Positions 34,097 to 42,755 are shown, counted from the first letter of the stretch. The stretch is DNA of 64,000 nucleotides from Halosimplex pelagicum (GCF_013415905.1 NZ_CP058909.1:4092001-4156000); one strand, 5' to 3'. The notes: a model not told the origin generated them from the sequence alone. Numbers and translations: made by a program.

Positions 34097-35674
34097 TCAC
34101 TCCGTCGCCGACCGCAGTCCACCGACGGCGGCCCGCCCCAGCGACAGGACGCCCCACTTGAGCAGCTTGTAGAGGTACCACGCCGCGAGCAGCGAGACCG
34201 CGAACAGCAGCCAGATCACCTGCGCGGACTGCCCGTCGATCGGTCCGGCGACGGCCTCCAGCGCGGTCCCGAGCGCGACGAACGCGACGAAAAGCGAGAC
34301 GCCGAACCCGACGACGAACCCGGTGAACTGCGCGGTGTTTGTCAGGTCGTGGACCAGACTCTTCCAGAGGTAGTCGACCCGGCTCTGCTCGCCCGGCGGT
34401 TCGGGGTCCGGGTCGCGCTCGGGGCCCCCGCCGTCGGTGTCCGAACCCGTCTCCGCTCGCCCCGAATCGCCCCCGTCGTCGTCCGACCGGATCACCTCGT
34501 CGGGCACCGGCCAGGAACGACCCGCGAGCGTCGCCGCGCAGTCGTCACAGGGGGCTTCGTCGGCGATGTCCAGTTCCCGAACGGTCGGCGAGGAGGAGAA
34601 CGGACACCGCTTGTCGCTGCACTTCTCGGCGCCCAGGAGCCGACCGGCCTGCGTGACCGCCTGCTTGCGGACGCGCGTCTCGCGGTCGCGGTCGGCTTCG
34701 GACGCCGGGATATCCGCGTCTTCGGCAAGCCGAAACGTCGAGAACAGGGCCGTCGAGCCGCCGATCCCCCCGACGCCGAAGACGTAGTTCCGCCGATTCG
34801 CGAAGAGATCGGCGTCGGTGACGGCGAGGGTCGGTTCCGTGCCGACCGCTCCGTCGAGCGCGTCGAGGACCGCCACGGCGTCGTACTGCTCGCGAGCGTC
34901 GTCGTAGGCGTCGTCGGGGAGCGCGGAGAGCGCGACCGGCTCCGACGCGACGGTCGCGTCGAACGGCAGGTGCGTCTCGACGGCGTCGACCGCCGCCTCG
35001 ACCGCGGCGTCGTCCGGGTCGCCGAGGGCGACGACCTCGAGCGGCGACGACTCGCCGGTCCCGCCCCCGCGCTCGGACGGCCCGGACACCGCCCCGCCGT
35101 CGAGCGACCAGTCGCCGTCGGGAACGAGCGGCGAACTGCGACCCAGCAACTCCTCGCGACACGACTCGCAGGGGTCGGGGCCGATGCGGTCGAACTCCCG
35201 CGCGTCGTCGGCGACGTGGAAGAGGCAGGTCTCGTCGTCGCAGGCGTCCATCCCGACGAGGTAGCCGACGTGCTGGGACGTGACCGTCCGCAGGCGGTCC
35301 TCGAACGCCGGATCGCCGCGGTCGCCGAGGTCCGCGGTCGAGACGATCGCCTTCGAGCCGTGCCGCCAGGCGAGCCCGAACGCCCGCTCGACGCGCGGCT
35401 TGACGATCGTCTCGTCGGTGACGGCCAGGACCCGGTCGCGGCCGCTCCGGTCGCGGGCGTAGTCGGCGAGTTCCAACCCGTGATACAGCCCCTCCGCGTG
35501 CGTGCCGTCGAAGCCCGACAGCGGCACGTCTCCAGGGTGAATCCGCGCGTCGACCGGGATCGTCTCCGCGGCGCCCTCGGCGACCGTTTCCAGCGTCGCC
35601 CTGTCGACCCCGCCGACCCCGACGATCCACAGCGGCTCCGCCCCCGTCGTCGTCCGTCCCGTGCCCGTTCCCAT
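34097..35674 (-). CDS. Membrane protein with two catalytically dead archaemetzincin-like domains
   Basis: 525 residues. Domain 1 (about 12-180) and domain 2 (about 212-385) each resemble archaemetzincin: VTDETI...RAFG and VTDADLFANRRNYVFGVGGIGG, then KAIVSTADL and ALFSTFRL. In both, the metzincin HExxHxxGxxH is gone: residues 134-144 read Q-H-V-G-Y-L-V-G-M-D-A, and 341-351 read T-Q-A-G-R-L-L-G-A-E-K; only the Gly survives. The Cys4 structural zinc site is kept in both with identical spacing C-x4-C-x18-C-x2-C (145, 150, 169, 172 and 352, 357, 376, 379). An acidic linker leads to two C-terminal membrane helices (about 451-472 and 484-503). Likely a binding or scaffold protein. Confidence 0.75.
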   Translation of the reverse strand: MGTGTGRTTTGAEPLWIVGVGGVDRATLETVAEGAAETIPVDARIHPGDVPLSGFDGTHAEGLYHGLELADYARDRSGRDRVLAVTDETIVKPRVERAFGLAWRHGSKAIVSTADLGDRGDPAFEDRLRTVTSQHVGYLVGMDACDDETCLFHVADDAREFDRIGPDPCESCREELLGRSSPLVPDGDWSLDGGAVSGPSERGGGTGESSPLEVVALGDPDDAAVEAAVDAVETHLPFDATVASEPVALSALPDDAYDDAREQYDAVAVLDALDGAVGTEPTLAVTDADLFANRRNYVFGVGGIGGSTALFSTFRLAEDADIPASEADRDRETRVRKQAVTQAGRLLGAEKCSDKRCPFSSSPTVRELDIADEAPCDDCAATLAGRSWPVPDEVIRSDDDGGDSGRAETGSDTDGGGPERDPDPEPPGEQSRVDYLWKSLVHDLTNTAQFTGFVVGFGVSLFVAFVALGTALEAVAGPIDGQSAQVIWLLFAVSLLAAWYLYKLLKWGVLSLGRAAVGGLRSATE

Positions 35675-35780
35675 CGATGTCAGCCGGGTTTCACGGGGCC
35701 CGCAATAACTGTTCCGACTACCGACAGGTGTGCGCTCGCGGTTCTCGGTGTCCGATCCGTCTCCCAGGTGTCCTCTCGGA

Positions 35781-36854
35781 CTACCAGGTGCCGTGGAACG
35801 TGTCGAACGCGAGGTCCTCCAGCGGTTCCTCGCCGATGGCGATGCGGTACTCCTGGGGGGTGAGCATCGGCTGTTTGAACTGCGGGCCGTCGTCGGTGGT
35901 GATGCGCGGACAGCCCGTGTTGACGTAGGCGTCCAGCCCGAAGTTGGTCAGGCGGTCGGGCGTCACCTCGTCCATCGTGATGAGGTAGGCGTTCTCGTTG
36001 TTCTCGACGATCTCCTGGGCCTGGTCCCAGCGGCCCTGACCGATCTTGGTGCAGAAGATGACGCCCCACTCCTCGGCGTCCATCGCGCGGTGGACCGCGC
36101 CGTAGCGCTGTTTCATGAACTTCTCCGTGTCCGCGACGGAGACGGCGTTGTTGACGGGGTCGGCGATGACGACTTTCTTGTCGGGGTGCTCCATCGCGAG
36201 GCCGAGCGGGTGGAACTTCCCGCCGCCGACGTAGAGCATCTGGTCGGCGTCCACGTCCGCGCTGGCGTAGTTACACCCGAGGACCTGTCCCTCGTGGGTG
36301 AGTCGGTCGTCGCCCTTGCGGGTGTGGACGGTGTAGCCGCGCTCTTCGAGCCACGAGCGCATCTCGTCGAACTTGTTCATGTGCTGGGCGGTCGTCACGA
36401 GGCCCACGTCGGGGTCCTCCTCGGCCGGCGAGAGCTGTTCGTCGGCCGCCCGCTCCATGATCGGGAAGACGTCGACGTTGGAGAACAGCGGGACGTAGAT
36501 GATCTTGTCCGACTCCTTCATCGGGCTGTGCCCGAAGTGGACGAACACGTCCGTCCGGCGCATCAGGTAGGTGTCCAGGTCGCAGGCGCCGTAGCAGGGC
36601 TGGCCCGACATCATGACGCTCACGTCGTCGGGCAGTTCGCTGCGGAGGTCGTCGGCGACGCGCGGGCCGCGGCGCTTGAGTCCCTCGGGGAACTGCAGGC
36701 CGACGGTCTCGGCGCCCCGTTCTTCGACGGCGTCGACGATGCGGTCGAGTTCGTAGTCCCACTCGCGGTCGTGGCGCAGCGACATCCCCGTCTTGGTGAG
36801 GTCGCCCTCGGTGCGAGGCGCGTCGTCGGCCTCGCCGCGCGAATCCTGGCTCAT
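35781..36854 (-). CDS. dph2: Diphthamide biosynthesis protein Dph2
   Basis: 357 residues. The enzyme moves the 3-amino-3-carboxypropyl group of S-adenosylmethionine onto a His of elongation factor 2, the first step of diphthamide formation. The three Cys that hold the radical-generating [4Fe-4S] cluster are visible, one per domain: C91 in PCYGACDLD, C194 in VLGCNYA and C315 in NTGCPRI. Length and motifs are normal for archaeal Dph2. Alone on its strand, with its own start at 36854; no operon partner. Confidence 0.93.
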   Translation of the reverse strand: MSQDSRGEADDAPRTEGDLTKTGMSLRHDREWDYELDRIVDAVEERGAETVGLQFPEGLKRRGPRVADDLRSELPDDVSVMMSGQPCYGACDLDTYLMRRTDVFVHFGHSPMKESDKIIYVPLFSNVDVFPIMERAADEQLSPAEEDPDVGLVTTAQHMNKFDEMRSWLEERGYTVHTRKGDDRLTHEGQVLGCNYASADVDADQMLYVGGGKFHPLGLAMEHPDKKVVIADPVNNAVSVADTEKFMKQRYGAVHRAMDAEEWGVIFCTKIGQGRWDQAQEIVENNENAYLITMDEVTPDRLTNFGLDAYVNTGCPRITTDDGPQFKQPMLTPQEYRIAIGEEPLEDLAFDTFHGTW

Positions 36855-36986
36855 TGGGCAGTCGTATCGGCTCGGAGGGTAAAACGTCCGCGGTCCCCGG
36901 CGGTCCCGTCGGCGGGCGACGATCCCGCGGCTGGGCGGGTGGTGACACGCGAGAGCGAACCGCCGTGAGATCGAAGCGGCGGCCGG

Positions 36987-37121
36987 TCAGGGGTCCTCGA
37001 CGACGATCCGCTCGTCGCCGCCGCGAGCGCGGGTCAGCGCCGAGACGATGCGGTCCTGAAATCGGAGGAAGCCGAACACGAGCGTCGCGAGCAGCCCACC
37101 GACGACCAGTTCTGAGACCAT
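36987..37121 (-). CDS. Tiny single-helix membrane protein
   Basis: A 44-residue ORF, MVSELVVGGLLATLVFGFLRFQD and then a charged tail ending VVEDP. One membrane helix (about 5-20) is followed by a basic stretch and an acidic end. Third-position G/C bias and a correct start support it as real, but nothing identifies the function. Several such short membrane proteins lie in this region. Confidence 0.45.
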   Translation of the reverse strand: MVSELVVGGLLATLVFGFLRFQDRIVSALTRARGGDERIVVEDP

Positions 37122-37266
37122 ACCCACGCTTCGACCCGACGCCGGAAAAGCCCTCGGACACCAGCCAGTCCCGTCGGGCTCGGCGACTCACGGCCCGTCC
37201 CGGCGGTCGGACGTGCTGTCGGGCGCGCCACACTTATCGACCTCCCGGGAGTAGTTTCGACCGACG

Positions 37267-37542
37267 ATGGTCCCACTCTCGACGGTCCTCCGGACGGCGG
37301 TCGTGGCCGCCGTCTCGTTCGCGGTCGCGGCCGGCTGCGCGGTCGCGGTCACCCGGTTGGCCGTTCGCACCCGCTTTTTCGCGATGGACGACCGCTTGCC
37401 GGACACCTGGCACGGTCGGCCGCTCCGACAGGCCGACCGCGAACAGCGGGACGGACTGAACCCGTTCATCCTCGCGTTCGCGGCCTTCTGGATCGCGTTC
37501 GGGGTCGCAAACGTCGCGCTCGACGCGCTGTTGCTCGGGTAG
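37267..37542 (+). CDS. Small two-helix membrane protein
   Basis: 91 residues with membrane helices at about 8-31 and 66-88, joined by a basic loop containing FFAMDDRLPDTWHGRPLRQADREQ. No family recognised. The perfect palindrome CTCCCGGGAG lies about 20 bases before the ATG and CTTATCG about 10 bases further upstream, giving a plausible promoter with an operator-like site. Followed on the same strand by another small membrane protein. Confidence 0.6.
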   Translation: MVPLSTVLRTAVVAAVSFAVAAGCAVAVTRLAVRTRFFAMDDRLPDTWHGRPLRQADREQRDGLNPFILAFAAFWIAFGVANVALDALLLG

Positions 37543-37631
37543 CGTCGGCGAGGTCCGCCCCCGGCCCGATGTCGCCGTTCCGACTACCCGCAGTCGCCGA
37601 AGCTTTGCCGTTCGCGCGCTCAGTGCCGGAC

Positions 37632-38063
37632 ATGTCCCTCCGCACGTGGGCGTACGCGACGGTCGATTTCCTGCTGGCGTCCGCCGGCCTCTATCTTGCG
37701 CTCGCTCCCGCGTTCACGGTCGCCTACGCGCTGGCCGCCGACGCCACGCTGTTCGCAGGGCCACCTCAGACCGCGGCGGTCGTCGTCGCCGTCGGCGGGA
37801 GCTACCCGTTCGTCGCCGGCGACTGGTCCTATCGCCGACTGACCGTCTTCGTGGTCGCGCTGTACGTCGCCAGCGGCGCCGCGGGGCTGGCCGGGCTCGC
37901 CCTGCTCCGGTCGGCCGACGTGACGCTCCCCTCGACGGTCGTCGCTCGCGCCGGCGCGCTCGCGGTGGCCTACCCGGTCGCCGCGGCGGCGGCGTTCCGC
38001 GACCGCGTCCGTCGCCGGCTGGGGTTCCGGCCGCTCGACGCCGACGACCGCGCGGGACGGTGA
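37632..38063 (+). CDS. Four-helix membrane protein, unknown
   Basis: 143 residues with four hydrophobic helices (roughly 10-35, 45-62, 69-90 and 105-123) and a basic C-terminus (RDRVRRRLGF). The start is ATG 37632 (MSLRTWAY), because AGCTTTGCC lies about 27 bases upstream. A longer in-frame start exists at 37569 but includes that element. No recognised domain. Confidence 0.6.
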   Translation: MSLRTWAYATVDFLLASAGLYLALAPAFTVAYALAADATLFAGPPQTAAVVVAVGGSYPFVAGDWSYRRLTVFVVALYVASGAAGLAGLALLRSADVTLPSTVVARAGALAVAYPVAAAAAFRDRVRRRLGFRPLDADDRAGR

Positions 38064-38166
38064 CTGCTCGGCCGGCGTCCGCTCGGCCGGCGATCGGTCG
38101 GTCGGAACGCCCACCGGCGCCCGGAGTCGGCAGTTTGAAACCCGCGAGGTACCAACGGGGAGTAGA

Positions 38167-38565
38167 ATGAGCATCGAGACCGACGCGGCGAACGCGGAGG
38201 CCGGCGAGGAGGTCGACGCGCTCGCCCGCGAACTCGGCGAGCGGATCGCGGACATGCCGCTCTACGAGCGCTACCGGGAGGCCAAAGCGGAAGTCGAGGC
38301 CGACGAGGACCTCCAGGATCAGATCCGGGAGTTCGAACAGATCCGAGAGGAGTTCATGCTCGCGCGCCAGACCAACGAGGCCACCCAGGAGGACCTCCGG
38401 ACGCTGCAGGACGCCCAGGAGGAGCTCCACGACCACCCGAAGATGTCGGAGTACCTCGAACTCCAGAGCGAGCTCGAACTGCGCCTCCAGGAGCTCAACG
38501 AGATCATCTCCGAGCCGCTGACGGTGGACTTCGGCGGCAAGGCCGGCGGCTGCTGCGAGGACTGA
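38167..38565 (+). CDS. YlbF/YmcA-like helical protein with Cys-rich tail
   Basis: 132 residues. A helical hairpin domain with MPLYERYREAKAEVEADEDLQDQIREF and QDAQEELHDHPKMSEYL is typical of the YlbF/YmcA (Com_YlbF) family. Bacterial members form a complex that affects RNA processing and, in Bacillus, carries Fe-S clusters bound by C-terminal Cys. Here the protein ends GGKAGGCCED, so a Cys pair is kept at the same end. Cofactor binding is an inference. Function in archaea unknown. Promoter elements before the start are unclear. Confidence 0.75.
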   Translation: MSIETDAANAEAGEEVDALARELGERIADMPLYERYREAKAEVEADEDLQDQIREFEQIREEFMLARQTNEATQEDLRTLQDAQEELHDHPKMSEYLELQSELELRLQELNEIISEPLTVDFGGKAGGCCED

Positions 38566-38649
38566 CGCCGCGGCGCCGCGACCGGCCGGCTCGGACTTCT
38601 CCGTCGGCAAAGCACAATACCTTAGCCGCTGGTACGAGCAGGGTGAGCC

Positions 38650-39483
38650 ATGACAGTCGGAAGCAGCGACTGGGGCGACTGGCTCCCCCGGGCAGTGGAA
38701 TCGGCGTCGCCGGACACCCTCGCGATATGGTATCTCGGCTGTAACGGCTTCATCCTCAAGGCCAGCGACGGCACGACCGTCTTCGTCGACCCGTACCTCG
38801 GTCTCGGCGACCCGCCGCGGACCCTGCGGATGATCCCCGTCCCGTTCGACCCCGAGGACGTGGCCGAGGCCGACGCGATGTTCGGCACCCACGAGCACGT
38901 CGACCACGTCCACGGCCCGAGCCAGGCGCCCATCCTCGCCAACACGGGCGCGGACTACTACACGGCCGACGCCGGCCACGACGTGATCGAGGAGGAGGAC
39001 TGGACCGGCAACTGGGACGTGAGCGACGAGCAACTCCACGAGATCGAGGAGGGCGACACGGTCGAACTCGGCGAGCTGACGGTCCACGTCGAGCCCGCGA
39101 ACGATCCGGACGCCATCCACCCGGTCTCGCTGGTCTTCGAGCACGAGGCCGGCACCTTCTTCCACGGCGGCGACGCCCGCCCCGGCGAGTTCGAGCAGGT
39201 GGGCGAGGAGTACGACATCGACGTGGGGGTCCTGGCGTTCGGCGCCGTCGGGAACATCCCGGACAAGGAGACCGGCGAGGACGTTCGCACCCAGTGGTAC
39301 AGCGACGAGAACATGGTGATCGACGCCGCCAACGAACTCCAGCTGGACACGCTCGTGCCGACCCACTGGGACATGTGGAAGGGCATGACGACCGAGCCGA
39401 CCGTGCTGCACAACCACGCCGCGAGCTTCGAGTACCCCGAGAACCTGCGGATCGTCGAGATCGGCGACCGCTTCGACCTCTGA
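38650..39483 (+). CDS. UlaG-like metal-dependent hydrolase (MBL fold)
   Basis: 277 residues with the metallo-beta-lactamase fold: GTHEHVDHVHG (79-89) provides H81, H83, D85 and H86. TVHVEPANDPDAIHPVSL, FFHGGDARPGEF and the late VPTHWDMWKG supply the remaining metal positions. The overall form is that of UlaG, the L-ascorbate-6-phosphate lactonase, and of related lactonases. No phosphotransferase genes are nearby, so the ascorbate pathway is unlikely and the substrate is open. Confidence 0.85.
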   Translation: MTVGSSDWGDWLPRAVESASPDTLAIWYLGCNGFILKASDGTTVFVDPYLGLGDPPRTLRMIPVPFDPEDVAEADAMFGTHEHVDHVHGPSQAPILANTGADYYTADAGHDVIEEEDWTGNWDVSDEQLHEIEEGDTVELGELTVHVEPANDPDAIHPVSLVFEHEAGTFFHGGDARPGEFEQVGEEYDIDVGVLAFGAVGNIPDKETGEDVRTQWYSDENMVIDAANELQLDTLVPTHWDMWKGMTTEPTVLHNHAASFEYPENLRIVEIGDRFDL

Positions 39484-39623
39484 GGCGGCCGCCGGGGCGG
39501 GTCTCGGGCCGCCCGCGGCGTCGCCGGGACCGCCGAACGAACGACCACTTTTCGCCCGAAATACCGCGCGTTCCTTCCGCTGAGGCGAGATGACGTATTC
39601 CGGACAATAAGTATCATTAAGTT

Positions 39624-39644
39624 GGTCCCTAAACGAGAGGGAAC
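39624..39644. promoter_or_regulatory. Imperfect dyad before the coiled-coil gene
   Basis: GGTCCCT (39624-39630) and AGGGAAC (39638-39644) form an inverted repeat with one mismatch and a 7-base spacer. It lies between the TATA element CATTAAG (39615-39621) and the ATG at 39647. The position suits a repressor site. Weak evidence on its own. Confidence 0.35.
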
Positions 39645-39646
39645 AC

Positions 39647-40858
39647 ATGAGCGACTCACAGCAGTACGAAAAAGTGTCCGTCTCGTCGGACGGGGTGACG
39701 GTGGACAAGCGGTTCGAGGAGGACGAGTTCCCGGTGCCGGCGATCGCCTTCGAGATCCAGTCGGCGCGCTCGGAGACGGTGACGGTGACGCTGGTCGACC
39801 GGGTGCCCGAGGACGTGGCGGTCGAGGACCTGGGCTTTCACCCGGAGTACGGCTCCGAGTACTGGACGATCGACGAGGACCAGATCACCTTCGAGCGGGA
39901 GCTGGAGGCGGGCGCGGAGTACACGACCGTCTACGGCATCCGGGCGACCGGGACCGACAACGTCGAGCAGTTCCTCACGACGCCGACCATCGAGTCGGTC
40001 GACCCGCCGCTGGACGAGGGCGACGGCCCCGTCGTCGACGAGGGCAGCAGCGACGTGGTGCGCGACGTGATCTCCGGCGACGGGGACGTGCCGGGGCTCG
40101 AAGAGGACGACGACGCTGACGGAGCAGACGAGGATGTGGAGACGCTGAACCTCAAGGACCCGAACGAGCCGGGAGAGCCGGCGTCGGGCGGCGGCGACGG
40201 CGACGAGTCCGGTGGCTCCTCGGGCGGCACGGTCGCCGTCGAGGACGCGGACGTGGACTCGCTGGTCGGCGCGCTGGCCGCCGAGATCCGCAACCAGAAC
40301 GTCGACGCCGAGGACGTGAAGCTGCTGCGGAAGGCGTTCGACCTGGCCGACGACAACGGCGGCAGCGTCGACGCGCGCATCCAGCACCTCCAGACCGAGG
40401 TGTCGGACCTGCTCGCGTACACGGGCGCGCTGGAGGAGTTCCTCGACGAGAACGGCACGGGCGACGAGATGATCGAGGAGTTCCGCGACCAGGTCAAGTC
40501 CTTCGAGTCCGAACTGGAGGAGGTCCGCGAGATGGCCTCGGGCCACGAGGAGTCGATCTCGGGGGTCGAGGAGACCGTCGCCTCGGTCGAGTCGTCGATG
40601 GAGGCGCTCCAGTCGGACATGGACGAGGTGCTCGACGACGTCGAAGCCGTCCAGAGCGACGTGGACACCGTCCAGAGCGAGGTCGAGTCCGTCGAGGGCA
40701 CCGTCGACGAGGTCGAGGGCGACCTCGACGACCTCGAGGAGCAGGTCGGCGACATCGACGTCGAGGACGTGCGCTCGGACATCGAGGACATCAACGACGA
40801 GATCGAGGAGCTCAAGGAGTGGCGCGAGCAGCTCTCCTCGGTCATCGGCGGGAGCTGA
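39647..40858 (+). CDS. Long coiled-coil protein with N-terminal beta domain
   Basis: 403 residues, very acidic. Residues 1-110 form a beta-rich domain (VSSDGVTVDKRF, FPVPAIAFEI, WTIDEDQITFERELEAGAEYT) that I have not matched to a named family. An acidic low-complexity linker (about 150-200) leads to a short helical region (DAEDVKLLRKAF), then a long coiled coil (about 265-395) with repeated V-E-S-V/D-E-V heptads such as QSDVDTVQSEVESVEGTV. There is no membrane segment. The form suggests a structural or scaffolding protein; no function can be given. Confidence 0.7.
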   Translation: MSDSQQYEKVSVSSDGVTVDKRFEEDEFPVPAIAFEIQSARSETVTVTLVDRVPEDVAVEDLGFHPEYGSEYWTIDEDQITFERELEAGAEYTTVYGIRATGTDNVEQFLTTPTIESVDPPLDEGDGPVVDEGSSDVVRDVISGDGDVPGLEEDDDADGADEDVETLNLKDPNEPGEPASGGGDGDESGGSSGGTVAVEDADVDSLVGALAAEIRNQNVDAEDVKLLRKAFDLADDNGGSVDARIQHLQTEVSDLLAYTGALEEFLDENGTGDEMIEEFRDQVKSFESELEEVREMASGHEESISGVEETVASVESSMEALQSDMDEVLDDVEAVQSDVDTVQSEVESVEGTVDEVEGDLDDLEEQVGDIDVEDVRSDIEDINDEIEELKEWREQLSSVIGGS

Positions 40859-40964
40859 GCGGACGGGTCTGCGGCCCGAAGCTCGCCGGGGAGGGTGACG
40901 GTACGGGCGACGGACGCCGCGGAGATCGGACTCGTTTTACGCGCCGCTTGCGTGCCCCTTGGCA

Positions 40965-41870
40965 ATGACGACCGTCAGCGTCGCGGTGCCGCGGAAGGGA
41001 CGCCCGCTCGAAGCGGTCCTCGACAGACTCGCCGACGAGACGGGCGTCGCCGGCCTGGCCGACGACGTGATCTCGACCCTGCGCTACGAGAAGGCAGTCA
41101 CCAAGGGCGAGCAGTCGGCGACCGGCGACGTGTACGAACGGCTCGCGGCCTACAGCGACGACGAGGACCCGCATGCACCGGAGTACACGCTCGTCCGCGA
41201 CGACCGCTCGGGGATGCCTCGCCGGATCGTCTTCGACAGCGCCACCGTCCCGGTCGACGAGGACCTGCAACTGCGGCTGGTCGGTCGCGAGGAGCCGTTC
41301 CGCGCGCTCCGGAAACACGAGATGCCGCTCGGCTTCGACAGCGCCGACCTCTTCCTCGAAGAGGTCGTCGAACTCCGCGAGGAGCCGCTGGCGGAACTCG
41401 GCGACGTCAACGAGCGCGTCGACCCGCGGGACACCGACGTGCGGCTCGTCGCCGGGCTCGGCGACACCGTCTGGCACTCGCTGCTGGTCACCCCCGAGGT
41501 CGCCGCCGAGTACGACGCCGACCCCACCCGGGAGCTGGTCGACGCCTACGAGGGCGACTTGTGTATCTCACCGCGCTACGAGCGGCTCGTCGAGGGCGTC
41601 CTCGGCACCGCGGCGACCGACGGGATCGAGTTCACCTATCCCACCGACGACCACGAGGAGGAAGAGGCCGCGATCGCCGAGACGGGTATCGGCGTCTACC
41701 TGACCGTCTCCGGCGGGACCGCCCGGGAACACGGCCTCGAAGTCGGCGAACACCTCTTCCCGAGCGAGACGGTGCTGCTGAAGAGCGAGCCGGAAGTGAC
41801 CGACGCGGCCGATCGGGTGGCGGATCTCTTGGTCAGCGCCGAGACGGGGACGCGGCTGGCGGCGCGGTGA
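40965..41870 (+). CDS. HisG-like phosphoribosyltransferase family protein
   Basis: 301 residues. The N-terminus VSVAVPRKGRPLEAVLD looks like the start of ATP phosphoribosyltransferase (HisG). The late AAIAETGIGVYLTVSGGTAREHGLEV followed by SETVLLKSEPEV resembles the second HisG domain. The middle is more divergent, and no full set of HisG catalytic residues could be confirmed. No other his genes are nearby. It could be a HisG paralogue with a different substrate or a binding protein. Start: ATG 40965, with GTTTTACGCG about 25 bases before it. Confidence 0.55.
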   Translation: MTTVSVAVPRKGRPLEAVLDRLADETGVAGLADDVISTLRYEKAVTKGEQSATGDVYERLAAYSDDEDPHAPEYTLVRDDRSGMPRRIVFDSATVPVDEDLQLRLVGREEPFRALRKHEMPLGFDSADLFLEEVVELREEPLAELGDVNERVDPRDTDVRLVAGLGDTVWHSLLVTPEVAAEYDADPTRELVDAYEGDLCISPRYERLVEGVLGTAATDGIEFTYPTDDHEEEEAAIAETGIGVYLTVSGGTAREHGLEVGEHLFPSETVLLKSEPEVTDAADRVADLLVSAETGTRLAAR

Positions 41871-41876
41871 GAAAGG

Positions 41877-42233
41877 TCAGTTCTCCTCGTCGCTCTCGGT
41901 CTCGATGGTGTCGATGACGTCGAGCGGCACGTCGCGCAGGGCGCCGCCCACGTCGCTCTTGGCGATGCGCTGGGCGTGTTCCTCGCTCTCGGCGTTGAAC
42001 ACTTCCATCTCCAGCACCAGGCCCACCAGGGCGGTGTCGGCGGCGATGTACGCCGAGTCGAACGGCTCGGCGCAGGCCGGACAGTTCGTCGAGCCCACGC
42101 CCACCTCGACGTAGTCCATGTCCTTCTGGTTGAGGCGTTTGCCCGCCTCGCTGATGGCGACGCCGATGGCGTCGTCGATGTTGTCCACGTCGTGAACCAA
42201 CCAGGCCGCTTCCATCACTACGATGTAGTTCAT
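41877..42233 (-). CDS. UPF0212 (DUF555) family protein
   Basis: 118 residues of an archaea-specific family. It opens [16 protein letters not shown] and carries the conserved [27 protein letters not shown], with a CPAC knuckle that may bind metal. Near-universal in haloarchaea and many methanogens but without known function. Six bases separate its stop from that of the HisG-like gene, so the two converge. Confidence 0.88.
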   Translation of the reverse strand: MNYIVVMEAAWLVHDVDNIDDAIGVAISEAGKRLNQKDMDYVEVGVGSTNCPACAEPFDSAYIAADTALVGLVLEMEVFNAESEEHAQRIAKSDVGGALRDVPLDVIDTIETESDEEN

Positions 42234-42572
42234 ACACGCATCTCCGCCTTACTCCGTAATCCTGTTTTTGATCCCGTCGCGATAGCTCTCGCCCCTGCGA
42301 CCGCGCCGCCCGACCCGCGAAACCGACCGCTCGACCCGCCCAGCGCCCTGCGCACGTAACCGCAAACGTGGCCATAACTTATGAGGATTCCCGCAGTCAC
42401 CAAGCGACCCCTTACTCGAAAACGGAGACGAAAACCGATTCGGTTGTTCCCGGGACAACCTGAGTTTAATCGCAGGACTGCGGCGGGGTACACCGTCACG
42501 ATCCATTATCGGGTACCCGGTGTCGGGGAGAAGGCTTATGTACTCCGACCGATGGGAAGAGAGCATACCACG
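42234..42572. other. 339-bp intergenic region with several promoter elements and dyads
   Basis: The longest gap in the window. On the plus strand it has three TATA-like boxes: ATAACTTATG (about 42375), GAGTTTAATC (about 42462) and GGCTTATG (about 42532). It also has the perfect 6-bp inverted repeat GGTTGT/ACAACC around TCCCGGG, at about 42442-42460. GGGTACCC follows near 42510. The region may hold a small RNA or stacked promoters for the next gene. No protein of convincing composition was found in it. Confidence 0.4.
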
Positions 42573-42755
42573 ATGCGTTCCACCCTGAACCGTGCAACCG
42601 TGTTCGCACTGTACCAGTTGACCCTGTTCGCCGGCATCCTGCTGCTGCCGCTGGCGCTCGTGATGCGGAAGGCCGGGATCACCCTGCCGGTCCACCGGGC
42701 CGTCAGCCGCGTCAACGAGACCTACGAGGAAGTGGACACGGACACCGCCGGATAA
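42573..42755 (+). CDS. Small single-helix membrane protein
   Basis: 60 residues, MRSTLNRATVFALYQLTL then a membrane helix (about 9-29), a basic turn and an acidic end. I chose ATG 42573 as the start: GGCTTATG lies about 37 bases upstream, and a Met at 42552 seven codons before is also possible. The frame remains open further upstream, but that sequence is basic and unlike the proteins here, so it is treated as promoter region. Function unknown. Confidence 0.55.
   Translation: MRSTLNRATVFALYQLTLFAGILLLPLALVMRKAGITLPVHRAVSRVNETYEEVDTDTAG

Noticed and set aside
34097-35674. Loss of HExxH in the archaemetzincin-like protein as sequencing error or random decay
   Set aside because: Both copies lost the same residues by substitution, while the frame, the Cys4 spacing and surrounding motifs are intact. 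Random errors would not give this pattern.
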